From Planctomycetota bacterium (GTDB lineage Bacteria > Planctomycetota > UBA1135 > GCA-002686595), in contig JAKLKU010000036.1 in NCBI GenBank assembly GCA_023150475.1, positions 1-33,097 on the forward strand: a stretch of DNA of 33,097 nt, given 5' to 3'. Numbering within the stretch: the stretch's first letter is position 1; each line of letters starts with the position of its first letter. Position numbers and translations under genes: made by a program. The notes under the pieces were generated by a model. The model did not search any database. It was not told where the DNA came from and saw nothing but the letters and a program-made list of their open reading frames with translations. Positions 24,177 through 33,066 of this stretch are shown here, piece after piece.

Positions 24177-25736
24177 ATGCAGACCCTTTCGAGCTTCGTC
24201 CAGGACCGCTGGATCACCGGCGACGGCGCCGCCACGCCGCTCTTCAACGCGACCACCGAGGAGCCGCTCGCCGAGATTCGCTCCGGCGGCATCGACTTCC
24301 GCGCGGTCGTGGCGCATGGCCGCGACGTCGGCGGGCCGGCGCTGCGCGCGCTCGGCTTCGGCGAGCGCGCGGCGATGCTGATGGCGCTCTCGAAGGCCAT
24401 CCACGCGGCCCGCGAGGAGCTGATCGAGCTCTCGGTCGCGAACGCCGGAACGACCCGCAGCGACGCCAAGTTCGACATCGACGGTGCGATCGGGACGCTC
24501 GCGGCGTACGCGAGCTTCGGTGCGCCGCTCGGGGACCGCCGTTTCCTCGTCGACGGCTCCGGCGTGCAGCTCGGTCGCACGGCGCGCTTCTGGGGCGAGC
24601 ACGTGCTCGTGCCGCGGCTCGGTGTCGCCGTGCACGTCAACGCGTTCAACTTCCCGGCGTGGAACATGATGGAGAAGGCGGCGTGCGCGCTGCTCGCTGG
24701 CGCGCCGGTGATCGAGAAGCCCGGCACGCCGACTGCGCTCGTCGCGTGGCGCGTCGCGGAGCTCGTCGTCAAGTCGGGCGTGTTGCCCGCCGGTGCGTAC
24801 CAGTTCATCGCCGGTTCGGTCGGCGACTTGCTCGACCATCTCGGGCCGCAGGACGGCCTCGCGTTCACGGGCTCGTCCGCGACGGCGGCGAAGCTGCGCG
24901 GACACGCGAACCTCGTGAAGCACAACGTGCGGGTCAACCTCGAGGCCGATTCGCTGAACTGCGCGATCCTCGGCGCGGACGTCGACTCGTCCGCCGACGC
25001 GTACGGCACGTTCCTGTCGAACGTCGCGCTCGACATGACGCAGAAGACCGGCCAGAAGTGCACGGCGGTGCGGCGCATCTTCGTGCCGAAGGACCGCGTC
25101 GGTGACGTGCGCGCCGACCTCGCGGCGACGCTCGCGAAGACCAAGGTCGGCGATCCGGCGCAGGCCGAGACGCGCATGGGGCCGCTCGCGAGCGCGAACC
25201 AACAGCGCGACGTGCGCGCCGGCATCCAGAAGCTCGCCGCGCACGCGGAAGTCGCCTGCGGCGGCGCCGCGCCGATCCGCGACAAGGGCTACTTCGTCGC
25301 GCCGACGTTGCTCGTGGCGAAGGACGGCCGCGATCCCGCGTTCCACGCGGAAGAAGTGTTCGGGCCGTGCGCGACGATCCTGCCGTACGACGGCTCGGTC
25401 GACGGCTCCCCGGAAAGCGCGGTCGCCCTCGCGGCGCTCGGCGGCGGCGGACTCGTCGCGAGCCTCTACTCGAACGACGCGCCGACGATCGAGAAGGTCG
25501 TGCTCGGGCTCGCTCCGTGGCACGGCCGCGTCTGGGTCGGCAGCGACAAGCTCGCCGACCAGGGCTTGCCGCCGGGCATGGTGTTGCCCGCGTCGATCCA
25601 CGGCGGCCCGGGCCGCGCGGGCGGCGGCGAAGAGCTCGGCGGATTGCGCGGCCTCGCGTTCTACCTGCAGCGCACCGCGGTGCAGGGCTTCAAGGGCTAC
25701 GTCGAAGCGAGCTTCGGCTGCGCGCCCGGCGCCTGA
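24177..25736 (+). CDS. Semialdehyde dehydrogenase, PaaZ/BoxD-type (CoA-ester)
   Basis: Aldehyde dehydrogenase of 519 residues related to the ALDH half of PaaZ (oxepin-CoA ring-opening enzyme) and to BoxD (3,4-dehydroadipyl-CoA semialdehyde dehydrogenase), which work in aerobic phenylacetyl-CoA and benzoyl-CoA breakdown. Visible sites: NAFNFPAWN (155-163), IEKPGTPTALVAW with Lys181, FTGSSATAAKL (230-240), RVNLEADSLNCAILGADV with the general base Glu256, and QKTGQKCTAVRRIFVP with the nucleophile Cys295. These wordings separate the group from ordinary ALDHs and from the PutA P5C dehydrogenase. It has no C-terminal MaoC-like hydratase domain, so it resembles BoxD in layout. No other paa or box gene is in the window, so its pathway is uncertain. 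ATG at 24177 with AGGAA upstream. Confidence 0.88.
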   Translation: MQTLSSFVQDRWITGDGAATPLFNATTEEPLAEIRSGGIDFRAVVAHGRDVGGPALRALGFGERAAMLMALSKAIHAAREELIELSVANAGTTRSDAKFDIDGAIGTLAAYASFGAPLGDRRFLVDGSGVQLGRTARFWGEHVLVPRLGVAVHVNAFNFPAWNMMEKAACALLAGAPVIEKPGTPTALVAWRVAELVVKSGVLPAGAYQFIAGSVGDLLDHLGPQDGLAFTGSSATAAKLRGHANLVKHNVRVNLEADSLNCAILGADVDSSADAYGTFLSNVALDMTQKTGQKCTAVRRIFVPKDRVGDVRADLAATLAKTKVGDPAQAETRMGPLASANQQRDVRAGIQKLAAHAEVACGGAAPIRDKGYFVAPTLLVAKDGRDPAFHAEEVFGPCATILPYDGSVDGSPESAVALAALGGGGLVASLYSNDAPTIEKVVLGLAPWHGRVWVGSDKLADQGLPPGMVLPASIHGGPGRAGGGEELGGLRGLAFYLQRTAVQGFKGYVEASFGCAPGA

Positions 25737-25756
25737 CGCGCGACGACCCCGCGACG

Positions 25757-25809
25757 ACGGCGCGGAGACGGCGCGGAGACGGCGCGGAGACGGCGCGGAG
25801 ACGGCGCGG
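25757..25809. repeat. 11-bp tandem repeat, 4.8 copies
   Basis: Four exact copies of ACGGCGCGGAG (25757-25800) and a fifth partial copy to 25809, directly after the dehydrogenase stop and running into the terminator hairpin. 11 bp is one helical turn, so every copy presents the same face of the helix. The exact identity suggests a recent expansion. Confidence 0.95.
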
Positions 25810-25838
25810 CGCCCCGGCCCGAAGGCCGAGGCGCCGCG
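25805..25838. terminator. Bidirectional hairpin between convergent genes
   Basis: A perfect 9-bp outer stem (25805-25813 CGCGGCGCC with 25830-25838 GGCGCCGCG) encloses a second 4-bp stem (GGCC, 25816-25819 with 25824-25827) around a CGAA loop. It sits between the stops of the convergent dehydrogenase and lipoprotein genes, where a shared terminator would be expected. There is no clear T-run on either side. Confidence 0.6.
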
Positions 25839-25858
25839 TCACACGCGCGAGCCGCGCG

Positions 25859-28800
25859 TCACTGCACGAACGCGAGTCCGAGGCTCGAGAGCGACGCGCG
25901 TGCGCCGGTCGTTTCGTTCGAGACGAAGCTGATCCGGGCCTGCACGTAGCGCGCGCCTTGGAGCGCGCCGACCGAGGACTTCCACGTCGAGTCGCCGTTC
26001 AAGTAGGTCGGCTGGAACTGCGCTGCGACTTGGCCGCCGAGCGCGAGCGACTTCGCTTCGCCGTAGAAGTCGAGGTTCGACGCGTTCGCGAAGCTGCCGA
26101 GGTTCGTGCCGCTCGGCGGATTCGAGAGCGCCGTCGCGCCGCGATAGGCGACGATCACCTGCGTGCCCGCGGGCTGCAGCGCGTCGTACGGTTCGACGAC
26201 CGCGCCCGCGAGCTGCGGCGCCGCGAAGCCGCTGTCGAACCACACCGTGTGCGCGCGGCTGACGCGGACGACGAAGTCCGCTTGGCCGTGGTACACGATG
26301 TTGTCGAGCGGCATCGTCGGCAACCCGGTCGGACCGACCCCCCCGGTCGCGGTCGGTTCGTTGTCGGGATCGACGGTCTTCGTCTGGCCGCCGGACAGCA
26401 CGCCGCCCGACGAATACGCGCGGAAGAACGGCGCCGCCGAGCTGTTGACCGCGAGCGAGATCTTGAAGCCGTTCAGCCCCGCCGACGCGGCGTTCGGGTA
26501 ACAGCGGAACTCCATCAAGAGCGGCAGGCCGACCGTCGGCACCTGACTCGGCGGGTACGGCACGCCGGCCGTGCCGATGCCGAGCACTTGCACGAAGCGG
26601 CCGGTCTCCGCGCCGAAGCCGTTCGGAGCACCGAGCGTCTGCACTCCGGTGTCGCGCCACGTGTAGTAGCTCTTCGGCGCGCCCGACGGGAGTTGTCGGT
26701 TGAGCGGCCACGGCTGCAGCGTCGTCCCGGTCGCCGACACGAAGGTGTCCGCCGGGTCGACGACGTAGCCGTAGCTCTTCGGGTGCACGACCTTCAGCGG
26801 GTCGTGCGCCGCCGAACCGACGTTCTGTGCATAGCTCGCGACCACCCCCGACGCGGGTTTCGCCGGCAGGAGGGTCGTCGAGTTGACCAGTTCGTCCGGC
26901 AGGAACCCGGAGTGCGAGAGCGACATCTGGAAGTCCGGGAACTGATCCGTGAGCACGCTGCCGCCGAACGGCGTCCACGCGAGGCCTTCGACGTCGATGT
27001 TCATCGTCGCTTCGTCGAGCAACGCGATGCCGAGGTCGTGGTAGCGCCAGACGCTCATCATCTTCGAGCCGAGCGGCACGAGCGGCGTCTGCACCGGAGC
27101 CGTGAACGGCACCATCGCCGCGACGATCGGATTCGACGCGTCGAGCGGCGTCGAGAAGTGCGTCACCGGCCGCGGCAGCACGCTTTCCGTCGCGAGATCG
27201 TGGAGGAACTGACCGCGCAGCTCGGGCGTCGCGACCGGCACGTTCGGCAGCACGTCTTCGTCCGTCGACGCGAAGCGCAGCGCGATGCCGCCGCTCTGCA
27301 CGCTCGGCGCCTGCGGCGCGAGGCGCAAGCTCGCGACGAGCCCGCTCGCCGGGAACGACGTCCCGCCGACGCTCTCGAGCCCGCTCGAGAGCACGAGGCC
27401 GTAGCGCTCGTTCGTGCCCTGCTGGTGCGCGAGCGGTGCGCTCGGCGTGAACACGACCTCCGTGCCCGACACGGAAGTCGCGAGCGTGCCGACGACGTAG
27501 CGGCGCACCGGTGACGCTTCGTCGGCATCGACCAGCGAGAACGTGTCGAACGCGCCGAGCGAAGCGGGGTCGACGGGTTGGTTGAAGGTCGCCGAGATCG
27601 TCGCGTGCGGATCGACGCCGCGCGCCGGCAACTGTTGCGGCGGCGGCGTGATCGTCACGAAACACGCCGGCGGCGCGGTGCTCGCCGAGCTCCACTTCGC
27701 GTGCACCTGAGCGGGACTCGGCGTGACGATCGAGCCCGCGACGAGGCGCATCGTGACGCCGGTGATCACGCCGCCGCTCGGCGGGTTCGACGCGGCGGTC
27801 GCGACGAGCGTCGTGCCGTCGACGAACACCAGCGCATCGCGGCGCGCGAGCGCGGCCGCGCACTCGGTGGTCTCGAACGCGAGGTCGACGAGCCAATCGG
27901 TGCCGCCTTGGTGAGTCACCTGCGTCACGAGCACCGGTTGGTGACCGATCAGCGTCAGGCCGGCCGCCGCCGCGAGGAAGGACTTCTCGCTGCCTTCCGG
28001 CTCGGTCGCGAACGCGCGGACCAGGTCGCGCGCTCCCGCGGCGCCGTCGACGAACGCCGCTGCGTCGCCGCTGAGCCGCGCGCCGGAGAGGTTCTGGACG
28101 ACGTCGACGCCGTCGAGCGCGAGCCGCAGGACGACGTTGGGTTCGTGCCCGCCAGCACCCGCCGGCAGACCGAACGGGCGAGGCTCGAGCAGCGTGCCGG
28201 ACGCCGCTTGGGCTTCGGCGGCGGAGATCGCGGGATCGACGAGCACGCGCGTCGACGCGAACTCGGGCGCGCCGTCGCGATCGACGTCGACGACGGCTCC
28301 GTGCAGCGGATCGAGCACGAGTCGCGCGGCGAGCGGCGCGTCACCGATCTTGCCGCTCGCGAGGCGCACGCTCGACGCGCCGACGGTCGCGGAGTCGAGC
28401 AGATCGTCGAACTCGAGCGCGAGCGCAGCGTTGCGCGGCAGACTCGTGTAGGGCGGCAGCTCGTTCGGCGCGAGGCCGTGATCGAGCACGCGCTCGACGC
28501 GCGCGTCGAGTCGAGCGACGACGTCGAGGAAGAGCGGCGACGTGCGCGGGTGTTCGACGATCAACAGGTCGCGGGCGAGCACGTCGTCGTACTCGAGCGT
28601 CCAACCGTCGCCGGCGCGCTCGAGATCGGCCGGCGCGAGGAACTCGCGCGCGACGAGCTCGGGCTCGCCCGACGCGTCGCGCGCCGCGAGATCGACGAGT
28701 CGGCCGGCGCGCACGGCGACGAGCGAGAGCTGCCCCGCGCGGCCGCCGTGGTGCGCACTCGTGCGGACGAGTTCGCCGTTCGGACCGGAGAACGCCCAGG

Positions 28801-28942
28801 TTCCGGTGAACGTCTCGGCGGCGAGCTCCGAATTGTCTTGGGAGCAAGCCGCGAGAAGGGCCGTGAGAGAGAGCGAAGCAAGCCGTCGGATCGATTGGGT
28901 CGGGCCCATCGATCGATGCCCGCGAAAGGTCGGGAAGTGCAT
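25859..28942 (-). CDS. Large Ig-like-domain lipoprotein
   Basis: A 1027-residue surface or periplasmic lipoprotein (LSLTALLAAC; Cys33 from the ATG at 28942, which has a GGAG site 7 bases upstream; a second Met is 11 codons in). No catalytic motif is visible. Near residues 480-600 is a stretch like bacterial Ig-like (Big_5) domains: PHATISATFNQPVDPASLG, then TEVVFTPSAPLAHQQGTNER. An earlier copy-like piece lies near 180-205 (NAALALEFDDLLDSATVGAS). The C-terminal half is strand-rich with aromatic residues (MSVWRYHDLGIALLDEATMN, QFPDFQMSLSHSGFLPDELV) and ends in a jelly-roll-looking domain with VQARISFVSNETTGARASLS. Such proteins are common and poorly known in Planctomycetota. It is likely transcribed alone, from the repeat-bearing region upstream. 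Confidence 0.82.
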   Translation of the reverse strand: MHFPTFRGHRSMGPTQSIRRLASLSLTALLAACSQDNSELAAETFTGTWAFSGPNGELVRTSAHHGGRAGQLSLVAVRAGRLVDLAARDASGEPELVAREFLAPADLERAGDGWTLEYDDVLARDLLIVEHPRTSPLFLDVVARLDARVERVLDHGLAPNELPPYTSLPRNAALALEFDDLLDSATVGASSVRLASGKIGDAPLAARLVLDPLHGAVVDVDRDGAPEFASTRVLVDPAISAAEAQAASGTLLEPRPFGLPAGAGGHEPNVVLRLALDGVDVVQNLSGARLSGDAAAFVDGAAGARDLVRAFATEPEGSEKSFLAAAAGLTLIGHQPVLVTQVTHQGGTDWLVDLAFETTECAAALARRDALVFVDGTTLVATAASNPPSGGVITGVTMRLVAGSIVTPSPAQVHAKWSSASTAPPACFVTITPPPQQLPARGVDPHATISATFNQPVDPASLGAFDTFSLVDADEASPVRRYVVGTLATSVSGTEVVFTPSAPLAHQQGTNERYGLVLSSGLESVGGTSFPASGLVASLRLAPQAPSVQSGGIALRFASTDEDVLPNVPVATPELRGQFLHDLATESVLPRPVTHFSTPLDASNPIVAAMVPFTAPVQTPLVPLGSKMMSVWRYHDLGIALLDEATMNIDVEGLAWTPFGGSVLTDQFPDFQMSLSHSGFLPDELVNSTTLLPAKPASGVVASYAQNVGSAAHDPLKVVHPKSYGYVVDPADTFVSATGTTLQPWPLNRQLPSGAPKSYYTWRDTGVQTLGAPNGFGAETGRFVQVLGIGTAGVPYPPSQVPTVGLPLLMEFRCYPNAASAGLNGFKISLAVNSSAAPFFRAYSSGGVLSGGQTKTVDPDNEPTATGGVGPTGLPTMPLDNIVYHGQADFVVRVSRAHTVWFDSGFAAPQLAGAVVEPYDALQPAGTQVIVAYRGATALSNPPSGTNLGSFANASNLDFYGEAKSLALGGQVAAQFQPTYLNGDSTWKSSVGALQGARYVQARISFVSNETTGARASLSSLGLAFVQ

Positions 28943-29067
28943 GAAGGTCTCCAGGAAGAGCGAAAGAAGTCGGTGACAAGACGGTCGAGCAGCGTGCTTT
29001 GCAGCACGTGCCCGTCGGGGATCCGTCCTCTCCGCCGTGCGAGCGTTGGATGCGGGCGAACGCGAGT

Positions 29068-29229
29068 CGACCGAGAGGTCGAGGTTGCCCTCGACCGGTG
29101 CGGCCAGTGGTCTTCGACCAGTACGGCCGGAGGTCTGCGACCAGTACGGCCGGAGGTCTGCGACCAGTACGGCCGGAGGTCTGCGACCGGCGTGGTCGAG
29201 GTGGGCGACCCGCGAGGTCGAGGGTGAAC
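29068..29229. repeat. 23-bp tandem repeat array, 7 units (3 perfect)
   Basis: Three exact copies of a 23-bp unit starting CGACCAGTACGGCCGGAGG (29115-29137, 29138-29160, 29161-29183) are flanked by degenerate units of 22-24 bp at 29068, 29092, 29184 and 29206. All begin CGACC. The array fills most of the 335-bp gap between the HEAT-repeat gene and the large lipoprotein, both on the minus strand, so it lies in the upstream region of the lipoprotein. There are no spacers and 23 is not a multiple of three, so this is neither a CRISPR nor a coding repeat. The rest of the gap (28943-29067) shows nothing I can support. Confidence 0.93.
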
Positions 29230-29247
29230 GAGTGCCGAGTTGGGAGG

Positions 29248-29271
29248 CGCAGCGGCGCGCACGCCGCTGCG
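29248..29271 (-). terminator. Terminator-like hairpin after the HEAT-repeat gene
   Basis: A perfect 10-bp stem (29248-29257 with 29262-29271, arms CGCAGCGGCG and CGCCGCTGCG) with a 4-base loop begins 6 bp after the stop of the HEAT-repeat gene. The position and strength fit an intrinsic or Rho-assisted end structure. No T-run follows. Confidence 0.55.
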
Positions 29272-29277
29272 TCGTGA

Positions 29278-30570
29278 TCAGGAGTTCGCGGCGGTCTTCG
29301 GCGCGGAGCCTTCGAGACGCGCGCGGTTCGCGGCGAACCATTCGCGCCACGCGACCGCCGTGTCGCCGGGGTCGGCCTGCGTGAGGCTCTGCAGCGCCGC
29401 GCGCACGCGGCGCGCCTCGGCGGCCGCGTTGATCGAGAAGGTGCTGATCACGCGCACGTCGAGCACGACGCCTTCGTTCAGCACGTTGACCTGCGGGTCG
29501 GCGACCGCGGCGAACTGCGCGACTTCGACGTCGTAGTCCTGCACGTACGCAGTCTGCTTGCCGAAGAAGACGTAGCCGCCGGACGGGCGCCAGCCGCCGC
29601 CGCCTTGGGCGCTCGTCACGGCCGCCAGATAGTCGATCAGCGGTTCGATCGCCGCGGGTTGGTTCACCACCGACAGCGCGGCGACGGCGTTCGCCCGCAC
29701 GGCGGCGTGCTGCGAACCGAGCGCGCGCACGAGCGGCGCGACCACCGCGGGTTCGCCGGCGGCCTTGAGCGCGAGCGCGGCTTCGCGGCGCACGTCGTCG
29801 GAGCCGTCGAGCACCGCTCGCGACGAGAGCGCGCGCAGTTCGGCGCCGGGCGCGAGCCGCCGCAGCGCGAGCGCCGCGAACGCGCGCGTCCGCGGCGTTC
29901 CGCGCGACAGTTCGAGGGCGAGTCGCTCGCGCAACGTCGGTTCGTCACTTCGTTCGCCGAGCTGGTGCACCGCGATCTCGCGCAAGGCTCGGCCGCTCGC
30001 GGCGCCGACGCGCAGCCACTCGGCGAGGCCTGCGTCGCTGCGCGGGTCCGCGGCCGAGATCCGCAGGAAGTCGGCGAGGTCGACGCACGTCGCGAGCGCC
30101 GCGTCGCAGTCGGGCTCGCGGGCGAGCACACGATCGAGTTCGTCGACGCCTTCCTCGAGCAACCCTGCGTCGCACAACCAGGCCGCGTACGCCGCGCGGT
30201 GCGCGACGTCGTCGCCTGCGGCTTGTTCGAGCCGTCGAGCTTCCTTCAGGAGGTCGCGTTCGAGCGCGACGTCGAGGATGCGCGCGGCATCGAGCGTGCG
30301 CCACTTGGCGCCATCTTGGTACTCCCAGTTCTCGCCGACGCGCCGCGACTTCGCGCGGATGAAGCCACCGCCGGCGAGTTGGAGCACGCGGCGCAGTTCC
30401 CGCGACGTGTCGCCGGCTCGCGCGTCTTCCTCGGCGAGAGCGAGCTCGCGCGGCGACGCGCCGTCGGACGTGACTTGCGGCGCGAAAGCGGCCGCGGCGC
30501 CGGCATGCCAGCCGAGCGCGAGGAGGGCGAGGACGAACGGGAAGCTCTGATTCGCGTGGAGGCGTCGCAT
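29278..30570 (-). CDS. HEAT-repeat secreted protein
   Basis: A 430-residue exported protein: signal peptide FPFVLALLALGWHAGAAAAF, cleavage near AFA-PQ. The N-terminal third is helical with a TPR-like part (AAYAAWLCDAGLLEEGVDEL, DRVLAREPDCDAAL). The centre has several HEAT/armadillo-like repeats, with the typical VRREAALALKAAGEPAVVAP, LVRALGSQHAAVRANAVAAL and PAAIEPLIDYLAAV units. A beta-rich C-terminal part follows (SGGYVFFGKQTAYVQDYDVE, then LNEGVVLDVRVISTFSI). It ends with AWREWFAANRARLEG. It probably acts as a scaffold and no enzymatic motif is seen. The ATG at 30570 is preceded by GGGAACC; the frame is open further upstream to 30846, but that part lacks a signal and is arginine-rich. ComEC lies upstream on the same strand. 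Confidence 0.82.
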   Translation of the reverse strand: MRRLHANQSFPFVLALLALGWHAGAAAAFAPQVTSDGASPRELALAEEDARAGDTSRELRRVLQLAGGGFIRAKSRRVGENWEYQDGAKWRTLDAARILDVALERDLLKEARRLEQAAGDDVAHRAAYAAWLCDAGLLEEGVDELDRVLAREPDCDAALATCVDLADFLRISAADPRSDAGLAEWLRVGAASGRALREIAVHQLGERSDEPTLRERLALELSRGTPRTRAFAALALRRLAPGAELRALSSRAVLDGSDDVRREAALALKAAGEPAVVAPLVRALGSQHAAVRANAVAALSVVNQPAAIEPLIDYLAAVTSAQGGGGWRPSGGYVFFGKQTAYVQDYDVEVAQFAAVADPQVNVLNEGVVLDVRVISTFSINAAAEARRVRAALQSLTQADPGDTAVAWREWFAANRARLEGSAPKTAANS

Positions 30571-30623
30571 GGTTCCCAAGCTAGTGGAAGTGGAGCTAGC
30601 GGCAACGGAGTGGAAAAGAAGCA

Positions 30624-30667
30624 GGGCGGCGACGTGCCCCTTGCGGGTCCTGCCCACGTCACCGCCC
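30624..30667 (-). terminator. Hairpin with U-rich tail between comEC and the HEAT-repeat gene
   Basis: Arms of 13 bp (30624-30636 and 30655-30667) pair with one mismatch. On the minus strand the hairpin is followed by TGCTTCTTTTCC, so it has the T-rich tail of an intrinsic terminator, rare in this window. It lies about 190 bases after the comEC stop and 54 before the HEAT-repeat start, so it may end the comEC transcript or act as an attenuator in the leader of the next gene. Confidence 0.55.
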
Positions 30668-30855
30668 ATACGAGTTCTCGGAAGCGATCGGTCCGAACGT
30701 TCGCGTCGACCCTGATCGACGCTGCGCTCGACCCCGGCGTCCGTCGGCGGGAGTGCGACCGCCTGCGTGCGCCATCGACGCGCCACCGAGGTCCGTTTCC
30801 GCGCCCGGTGGGGTCGACCCGTGTGACTTCGCGACTTCCGTGCCAACGATCGGGC

Positions 30856-33066
30856 TCACGGCGGGCGCGCCGCGGAATCGAAGTGGAGCACGCCGTCGGA
30901 CCAGGTTTGACGGCAACGGATCGCCCGACGTTCGAGTTCGGCAAGGATCTCCGCCGGCAGGGCCGAACTCACCCAGACCTCGCGGGGCGCGGTGCGCCGC
31001 AAGAGCTCGCCGAGGCCGTCGGGATCGGAGCCGTGATGCGGCGCGAGCAAGACGTCGAACGGCCCCGCACAGCGTTCCGAGTCGATCTGCGCCAAGAGTT
31101 CGCGGCCTTCCGCGTCGCCGCAGAGCAGCACGCGCACGTCGCCGAGCTCGATCACGAGCGCCCTCGACCCGCGGTTGCCTGCATGGGGACCCGCGCGGGT
31201 CAAGGCGCAGCGCGCGGGCCCGCGACTCGGCAGCTCGAGCGTGCCATCGTCGAGATCGACGGCGACGCCGCGGCCGCGGATGACGGCCGCGCAACGTTCG
31301 TCGAGCGCCCCCGCCCAGACGCGCGCGCGAAAGCGCTCGGCGATCCACGGCAGCGCCGAAACATGGTCGCGGTCGACGTGGGACGCCACGATCGAAAGCT
31401 CGGCGATCTCCCAGGCGGCGAGGCTCGGCAGCACGGCCGCTTGGGCGACGCGGGTGCGGTCGCGCGAGCCTGCGTCGAAGAGCCATGCGCCTCCGCCGGG
31501 AGCGCGCACGAGCACGGCGGTGCCGTGGCCGACGTCGAGCGCCGCGACTTCGAGTCCCCGCGGCGCGGTGCACCACGGGAAGCAGAGCGCCGCCCAGACG
31601 AACGCTGCGGTGGCACCCGCGGCGAGCCGCAGGCGCTCGCGCCCACGCCCGGTGAACGCCACGAACGTCGCCACGGTCGCGGCGGCGAGCAGCGGCCACG
31701 GCCGCGGCGGCAGGACGAGCGGCGTCGCGGGCAGTCGATCGGCGAATTCGAGCCACGCGCACAGCAGCCTCGTGAGAGCGACGCACACGCCGTCGAGCGG
31801 CAGCACGGGCGCGAGCACCCAGAGCCACGCCGCCCCGAGCAGCGCCGCGAAGACCGGCACGGCGACGACCGTGACGGCGGCGCCGGGCACGCTGATCTCG
31901 CCGAACACGGTCCACGCGACCGGCGCCGTCGCGAGCACCGCGGCGACCGAAGCGCCCGCAGCGAACGCGAGCCCGCGTCGTGCGCGGCGAGCGAGCGCCC
32001 TGGGCAGTCGCTCCGCGAGTTCGAACCTGCGCGGCCCTGCGAAGAGCCGCGCGAACGGCAACGTGCCGACGATCAGGCCGAGCGTCGCGGCATAGGAGAG
32101 CACGAGAGCGATTTCGCCGAGCGCGCGTGGCGCGACGCACAGTTCGCCGACGAGCGCCGCGCTCCAGAGCGAAAGTGCGTCGACTCGCCGGCCGCCGTGT
32201 TCGCGCCGCGCCCACGCGCCGGCCGCCAACGCGAGCGCGAACGCAAGCGCCGCGCGCCGCACCGGCGACTCGCCGCCCGCGAGGGGGACGTACGCGGCGA
32301 CCAACGCGAGCAACGTGAGGTCGGCGAGCCGCGCACCGAGCGCCGGCCGCAATCGTCCGACGAGCGCGCCGAGGAAGCTCGCGAGCGGCCGCAACGCGAA
32401 CACGGCGATCCACGTGACGTGTTGGCCGCTGACCGCGAGCAAGTGGCGCGTCCCGGTGCGCGTGAAGAGATCGAGCGTCTCGCCGTCGAAGCGCGACGTG
32501 TCGCCGCACACCAGCGCCGCGAGCCACGGTCCGTGCTCCGGACCGCCCGCGCGCGCACACGCGGCGAGCAGCCGCTCGCGCGCGAGCACGAACGGGCGCG
32601 GGCGGTCGGGCGCGGGAGCGAGACGCACGACTTCGTCGGCGCGCGGCGTCCACACGCTGCGCTCCGGCGTCGGCACGAGCCCACGCGCGCCGCGCGTGCG
32701 CTCGGCGGTTTCGAGCACCGCGACGCGTTCGCCGTCGTGCACCCACCCGAGCGGCAGTTCGAGCGTCGCCGAGCTCGCGCCGATCCGTCCGAGCTCGCGG
32801 CCGGCGAGCGCCGTCGTGCGGGCGTAGGTGCCCGCCCAAAGCGAGCTCTCCGCCGACGGCGCGTTCGTATGGGCCGCACGGACCAGCGCCGCCGCGCAGG
32901 CCACGGCGAGGAGCCACGGCGACGGGCCACGCGGCTCGTCCGCGGGGGCACCGAGCGCCCGGCCGCCGCCCGCGTCGTCGACGCCGACGCCGATCAGGCG
33001 CTGGTCGGCGAAGGCGGGCGCGAAGAAGTCGTTCCAGCCGGACACGACGAACTCGCTCATGGCCAT
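30856..33066 (-). CDS. comEC: ComEC/Rec2-family DNA uptake channel
   Basis: ComEC carries single-stranded DNA across the inner membrane during natural transformation. From the ATG at 33066 the protein is 736 residues. It has a competence domain with GDTSRFDGETLDLFTRTGTR and HLLAVSGQHVTWIAVFALRP, about 9-10 membrane helices, and a C-terminal metallo-beta-lactamase-like domain: LDVGHGTAVLVRAPGGGAWL (from 510), the metal motif SHVDRDH (562-568), LLCGDAEG (around 651) and LLAPHHGSDPDG (His677, His678). The start is uncertain: the frame stays open to the window edge at 33097. Residues 1-42 do not look like ComEC, and only one membrane helix precedes the soluble N-terminal domain where two are usual. 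No ComEA or ComF is in the window. Stop is 285 bp from the HEAT-repeat gene. Confidence 0.88.
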   Translation of the reverse strand: MAMSEFVVSGWNDFFAPAFADQRLIGVGVDDAGGGRALGAPADEPRGPSPWLLAVACAAALVRAAHTNAPSAESSLWAGTYARTTALAGRELGRIGASSATLELPLGWVHDGERVAVLETAERTRGARGLVPTPERSVWTPRADEVVRLAPAPDRPRPFVLARERLLAACARAGGPEHGPWLAALVCGDTSRFDGETLDLFTRTGTRHLLAVSGQHVTWIAVFALRPLASFLGALVGRLRPALGARLADLTLLALVAAYVPLAGGESPVRRAALAFALALAAGAWARREHGGRRVDALSLWSAALVGELCVAPRALGEIALVLSYAATLGLIVGTLPFARLFAGPRRFELAERLPRALARRARRGLAFAAGASVAAVLATAPVAWTVFGEISVPGAAVTVVAVPVFAALLGAAWLWVLAPVLPLDGVCVALTRLLCAWLEFADRLPATPLVLPPRPWPLLAAATVATFVAFTGRGRERLRLAAGATAAFVWAALCFPWCTAPRGLEVAALDVGHGTAVLVRAPGGGAWLFDAGSRDRTRVAQAAVLPSLAAWEIAELSIVASHVDRDHVSALPWIAERFRARVWAGALDERCAAVIRGRGVAVDLDDGTLELPSRGPARCALTRAGPHAGNRGSRALVIELGDVRVLLCGDAEGRELLAQIDSERCAGPFDVLLAPHHGSDPDGLGELLRRTAPREVWVSSALPAEILAELERRAIRCRQTWSDGVLHFDSAARPP

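Noticed and set aside
24177..25736. Proline-pathway P5C dehydrogenase partner for the gene at 83-982
   Set aside because: The motifs around Glu256 and Cys295 match the PaaZ/BoxD group, not the PutA/RocA group, and the gene is 23 kb away.
29068..29229. CRISPR array
   Set aside because: The 23-bp units are contiguous with no unique spacers, and no cas gene is present.
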